DNA from: an uncultured Flavobacteriales bacterium
GTDB taxonomy: Bacteria; Bacteroidota; Bacteroidia; Flavobacteriales_G; Salibacteraceae
Assembly (NCBI GenBank): GCA_937899835.1
Contig: CALCCE010000146.1
Location: 1-49,415 of the forward strand
Direction of reading: 5' to 3'
DNA length: 49,415 nt
Shown: positions 46,766-49,415 of the stretch, piece by piece
How positions within the stretch are numbered: position 1 is the first letter of the stretch
Layout of the letters: the number at the start of each line of letters is the position of its first letter
Translations under genes and position numbers: made by a program
The notes under the pieces: generated by a model
Seen by the model: only the letters and a program-made list of their open reading frames with translations
Databases searched by the model: none
What the model was told of the DNA's origin: nothing

Positions 46766-49084
46766 TCAGCCTTCACGGAGAATGGCCAACACCAAATCCC
46801 GGGTCAAGGCACGGCCCTGTGCCCGTTCGCGTATCAATTGAAATGGGAATCGGAAATCACAGCCTTGCCGCCATTCGGTGCAGCCATAAGCTGCGTTGCC
46901 TTTGATCAGGTGGCCTTGGTTGCACTTGGGACAAGTGGGCATGGTGTTTTCTGGCTCTTGCGGTGGTGGTTTCTGTTCAGCGGCTACAAGTTGCAAGCCG
47001 AAATCATCAGTGAATACTACCACACCATTCACCTTTTCATCGGCTTGTTTAAAGCCTTTCAGTTGGATGGTCGCTCCTTTGGTCAACAGGCGAAGCAATT
47101 GCTTTTCAGATATTTTTTTGCCCATAAAGGCAAAGGGCAGACGAAAATCACAGTTGTCTTTCCATCGGCTGCAGCCATAGCTGGTGTTGCCTTTCAACAG
47201 TTGCCCCTGCTGGCATTTGGGACACCCCTGTCCGGCTACCTCGGTGGCTTTAGTTGGTTTTGCCTTGGCTGGTTTCGCTTTTGAGGGTGGTGCGGTAGCG
47301 GCCGAAATCCTTCGAGGCGGTGCCTTTTCCATGCGCACCTCGGTCACCAAATCGTCTACCATGCGTTTCATGTTGGCAATGAACGTACCGGCCCCAAAGG
47401 CGCCCGATTCAATTTCCCGCAGCTGCTTTTCCCATTGTCCGGTGAGTTCCGCCGATTTGAGCAATTGGTTTTGGATGGTGGCAATCAATTGAATGCCAGT
47501 TTCGGTAGGCAGCACCTGTTTTTTGCGCCTTTGCGCATAGTTGCGCTTGAACAGCGTTTCAATAATGTTGGCCCGGGTAGAGGGCCGGCCAATGCCGTTG
47601 GCCTTCATCAAGTCGCGCAATTCATCGTCTTCCACCTGCTTGCCTGCGGTTTCCATGGCCCGAAGCAATGAAGCTTCCGTGTAGTTCTTGGGCGGTTTGG
47701 TGGTTTTTTCCAAAAAAGAAGGTTCGTGCGGACCACGTTCGTCTTTTTCAAAATTGGGTAGGATGGCTTCAGCCTCGTCTTCCTTTTTGTTTTCTTCCGA
47801 CCCTTTGTCAAACAACACCCGCCAACCGGCATCCAAAATCTCTTTTCCTTTGGCCACAAAGGAAACGGTCTCCACCTCGGCCTTCACTTGGGTTTTGGCC
47901 ACCTTGCAATCGGGATAAAACACCGCTAAAAAGCGCCTTACAATGCTGTCGTAGACTTTTTGCTCATCAGGTGCCAGGGATTTTTCCTCTCCAGTAGGAA
48001 TGATGGCGTGGTGATCGGTCACCTTTTTGTCGTTGAATACCTTGCTCGATTTTCGGATCGTCTTTTCCAGTAGCAGGGCCGTGAACTTCGAGTAATTGCC
48101 CAGCCCGCGCAGAATACCGGGTATTTTGGGGTACAAGTCAGTAGGAAGAAAGGTCGTATCCACCCGTGGATAAGTCACAGCCTTTTTCTCATACAGCCCT
48201 TGCACCAACTTGAGGGTCACTTCGGCCGAAAAGCCAAATTTGTTGTTGCAATGTACCTGCAGGCTGGTGAGGTCAAACAAGCGGGGCGCGTATTCTTTGC
48301 CCTCCTTCTGTTCGATGTCGGTAATTCGAAGGTCTTTGCCCGTGATTTGGTCGAGCAATCGCTGGCCGTCTTCCTGTTTGTGAAAGCGCCCTTCGGTGTG
48401 GTTAAAAACCGTTTCCCGGTAAAGGGTTTGCAACTCCCAATACGGTTCAGGCTTAAAATTGGCAATCTCGTGGTAGCGCTCCACCAGCATGGCCAGGGTA
48501 GGGGTTTGCACCCGCCCAATGGACAGCACTTGCTTATACCCGCCGTATTTCAAGGTATAGAGCCGGGTCGCATTCATGCCCAGCAGCCAGTCGCCAATGG
48601 CGCGGGAGCTGCCGGCGTAATACAAATTGTCGAAATCGGTGGCGGGCATCAGCTGCTTGAATCCCTCCTGAATGGCCTCTGAAGTGAGCGAGGAGATCCA
48701 GAGCCGTTGCACCTCGCCTTGGTAGCCGGTTTGTTTGAGTACCCAGCGTTGAATCAATTCACCTTCCTGGCCGGCATCCCCGCAGTTGATCACCAATTCC
48801 GCGGCCTTGCACAAGCGTTCGATCACGCCAAACTGCTTTTGTACCCCGCCATCGTTCATGAGCTTGGTTTCGAAGCGCTCGGGCAACATGGGCAGGGAGT
48901 TGAGGTCCCAGCGTTTCCAGTGGGGCTTGTAGTCTTCGGGCGGAAAGAGGGTGCAAAAGTGCCCAAAGGTCCAGGTCACTTGATAACCGTTGCCTTCAAA
49001 GTAGCCTTCCTTGCGCGCCTTGGCGCCAATCACCTGGGCAATCTCCCGGGCCACACTGGGTTTCTCTGCAATGCAAACTTTCAT
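46766..49084 (-). CDS. topB: DNA topoisomerase III (type IA)
   Basis: A 772-residue enzyme. The Toprim domain starts MKVCIAEKPSVAREIA and carries the acidic motif GDAGQEGEL (Asp103, Glu107; the second Asp of the usual DxD is Gly, a variant I recall as common in Bacteroidota members). The catalytic Tyr305 is in TYPRVDTTFL. LSIGRVQTPTLAML and NGIGRPSTRANIIETL are conserved. The C-terminus has a Pro/Lys/Ala-rich linker and two zinc-ribbon-like repeats (CPKCQQGQLLKGN and CPKCNQGHLIKGN), each followed by a C-x-W-x4-CDFR(L/F)PF segment. It passes single strands to resolve recombination and replication intermediates. Confidence 0.95.
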   Translation of the reverse strand: MKVCIAEKPSVAREIAQVIGAKARKEGYFEGNGYQVTWTFGHFCTLFPPEDYKPHWKRWDLNSLPMLPERFETKLMNDGGVQKQFGVIERLCKAAELVINCGDAGQEGELIQRWVLKQTGYQGEVQRLWISSLTSEAIQEGFKQLMPATDFDNLYYAGSSRAIGDWLLGMNATRLYTLKYGGYKQVLSIGRVQTPTLAMLVERYHEIANFKPEPYWELQTLYRETVFNHTEGRFHKQEDGQRLLDQITGKDLRITDIEQKEGKEYAPRLFDLTSLQVHCNNKFGFSAEVTLKLVQGLYEKKAVTYPRVDTTFLPTDLYPKIPGILRGLGNYSKFTALLLEKTIRKSSKVFNDKKVTDHHAIIPTGEEKSLAPDEQKVYDSIVRRFLAVFYPDCKVAKTQVKAEVETVSFVAKGKEILDAGWRVLFDKGSEENKKEDEAEAILPNFEKDERGPHEPSFLEKTTKPPKNYTEASLLRAMETAGKQVEDDELRDLMKANGIGRPSTRANIIETLFKRNYAQRRKKQVLPTETGIQLIATIQNQLLKSAELTGQWEKQLREIESGAFGAGTFIANMKRMVDDLVTEVRMEKAPPRRISAATAPPSKAKPAKAKPTKATEVAGQGCPKCQQGQLLKGNTSYGCSRWKDNCDFRLPFAFMGKKISEKQLLRLLTKGATIQLKGFKQADEKVNGVVVFTDDFGLQLVAAEQKPPPQEPENTMPTCPKCNQGHLIKGNAAYGCTEWRQGCDFRFPFQLIRERAQGRALTRDLVLAILREG

Positions 49085-49145
49085 GAAAATGCAAGCTGCT
49101 GACCTGTTTTGAAGGATTTTATTCCAACAAAAAGCCGACTCAATG

Positions 49146-49153
49146 CAAATATA
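49146..49153 (-). promoter_or_regulatory. -7 promoter element of topB
   Basis: Minus strand TATATTTG, exact TAnnTTTG, 62 bases before the ATG at 49084. It is half of a 12-bp palindrome CAAATATATTTG (49146-49157), so it reads the same way on both strands. The -33 box is only a T run. Confidence 0.45.
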
Positions 49154-49177
49154 TTTGAATGCGGAGAAGGGAAAAAA

Positions 49178-49414
49178 CTACTCTCGCAAGTTGATCAAGG
49201 TTTGGCTCAGGCGGTATTTCAAGGAGAGGATGCGCCAATCGGATTTGGGATGTAGGTCAGAACTTTCCGACTGAAAAAAATCCTTTTCGATGAGCGACAA
49301 AATTTCCAAACCCTTGGTCATGGCAACCGAGGCATAATCCGATAAATATTCTGACTCGTAGCGCAAACCACGCAAGACATTTCGGTTGGCTTTCACCTGC
49401 ACCTTTCGAATGTA
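49178..49414 (-). CDS. 3' end of an unrecognised gene (5' end outside window)
   Basis: The minus-strand frame stays open from the stop at 49178 to the window edge, giving about 78 residues ending YRLSQTLINLRE. The visible part is helical and charged (RYESEYLSDYASVAMTKGLEILSLIEKDFF) with no motif I recognise. A GTG at 49400-49402 could start a 74-residue protein, but continued openness to the edge favours a truncated larger gene. Confidence 0.5.
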   Translation of the reverse strand, partial: YIRKVQVKANRNVLRGLRYESEYLSDYASVAMTKGLEILSLIEKDFFQSESSDLHPKSDWRILSLKYRLSQTLINLRE

Positions 49415-49415
49415 T

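Noticed and set aside
46766..49084. Topoisomerase III as a marker of an integrative conjugative element
   Set aside because: No integrase, relaxase, conjugation gene or attachment-site duplication is visible near it; chromosomal topB is common in this phylum.

Overview
The window reads as chromosomal DNA of a member of the Bacteroidota of moderate G+C content. The evidence is two TonB-dependent receptors with an N-terminal carboxypeptidase-like domain, a LytS/LytTR two-component pair, small Crp/Fnr and HxlR regulators, many lipoproteins, MiaE, a Bacteroidota-style topoisomerase III, and several start sites preceded by the Bacteroidota -7 element TAnnTTTG instead of sigma70 boxes. Genus cannot be told from the sequence. 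No tRNA, rRNA, CRISPR array, integrase or transposase was recognised.

Layout. 1-5.8 kb: the 3' end of a flavin reductase, a DASH cryptochrome, a DUF2200 gene, unknown lipoproteins, then an overlapping pair made of a DUF6580 membrane protein and a DUF4430-like lipoprotein that looks like a micronutrient uptake module. 6-15.1 kb: a regulated surface locus with TonB receptor 1, a histidine kinase, a LytTR regulator, two small membrane proteins on the other strand, a surface-repeat protein (LA_2272 type) and TonB receptor 2, a paralogue of receptor 1. 15.1-20.3 kb: a small lipoprotein, a Coq4-like protein, a secreted zincin-like protein lacking the usual third zinc ligand, a secreted unknown, a DUF3841 protein and a VOC protein. 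20.3-21.0 kb: a heavily decayed nitrilase-superfamily pseudogene.

21.0-28.7 kb: a 2,170-residue SpvB/FG-GAP/RHS protein with a C-terminal HINT protease-like domain and an unrecognised 149-residue tail. It sits directly behind a lipoprotein gene whose leader carries a perfect palindrome. No immunity gene is visible next to the tail. 29-34.8 kb: two Crp/Fnr regulators, an NmrA-like oxidoreductase divergent from an HxlR regulator, a fatty acid hydroxylase and MiaE. Two copies of an 83-bp double-hairpin repeat lie here, each in front of a gene, and there is a 700-bp non-coding stretch.

34.8-45.2 kb: a minus-strand operon (CapD-type nucleotide-sugar dehydratase, unknown, thioesterase) divergent from a plus-strand glycan operon (epimerase, methyltransferase, glycosyltransferase). 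A closely packed plus-strand run follows: gcvT, 2-phosphosulfolactate phosphatase, S1/P1-like zinc phospholipase/nuclease, lipoprotein inorganic pyrophosphatase and a GTDC1/QTMAN-like glycosyltransferase. 45.2-49.4 kb: a DUF1801 protein, a lipoprotein with a clear promoter, topoisomerase III and the cut-off 3' end of an unrecognised gene.

Most genes are ordinary. The parts most worth following are the RHS/lipoprotein locus, the double-hairpin repeat family, the TonB/LytTR/surface-repeat locus with phased direct repeats upstream, the altered zincin and the multiply disrupted pseudogene.
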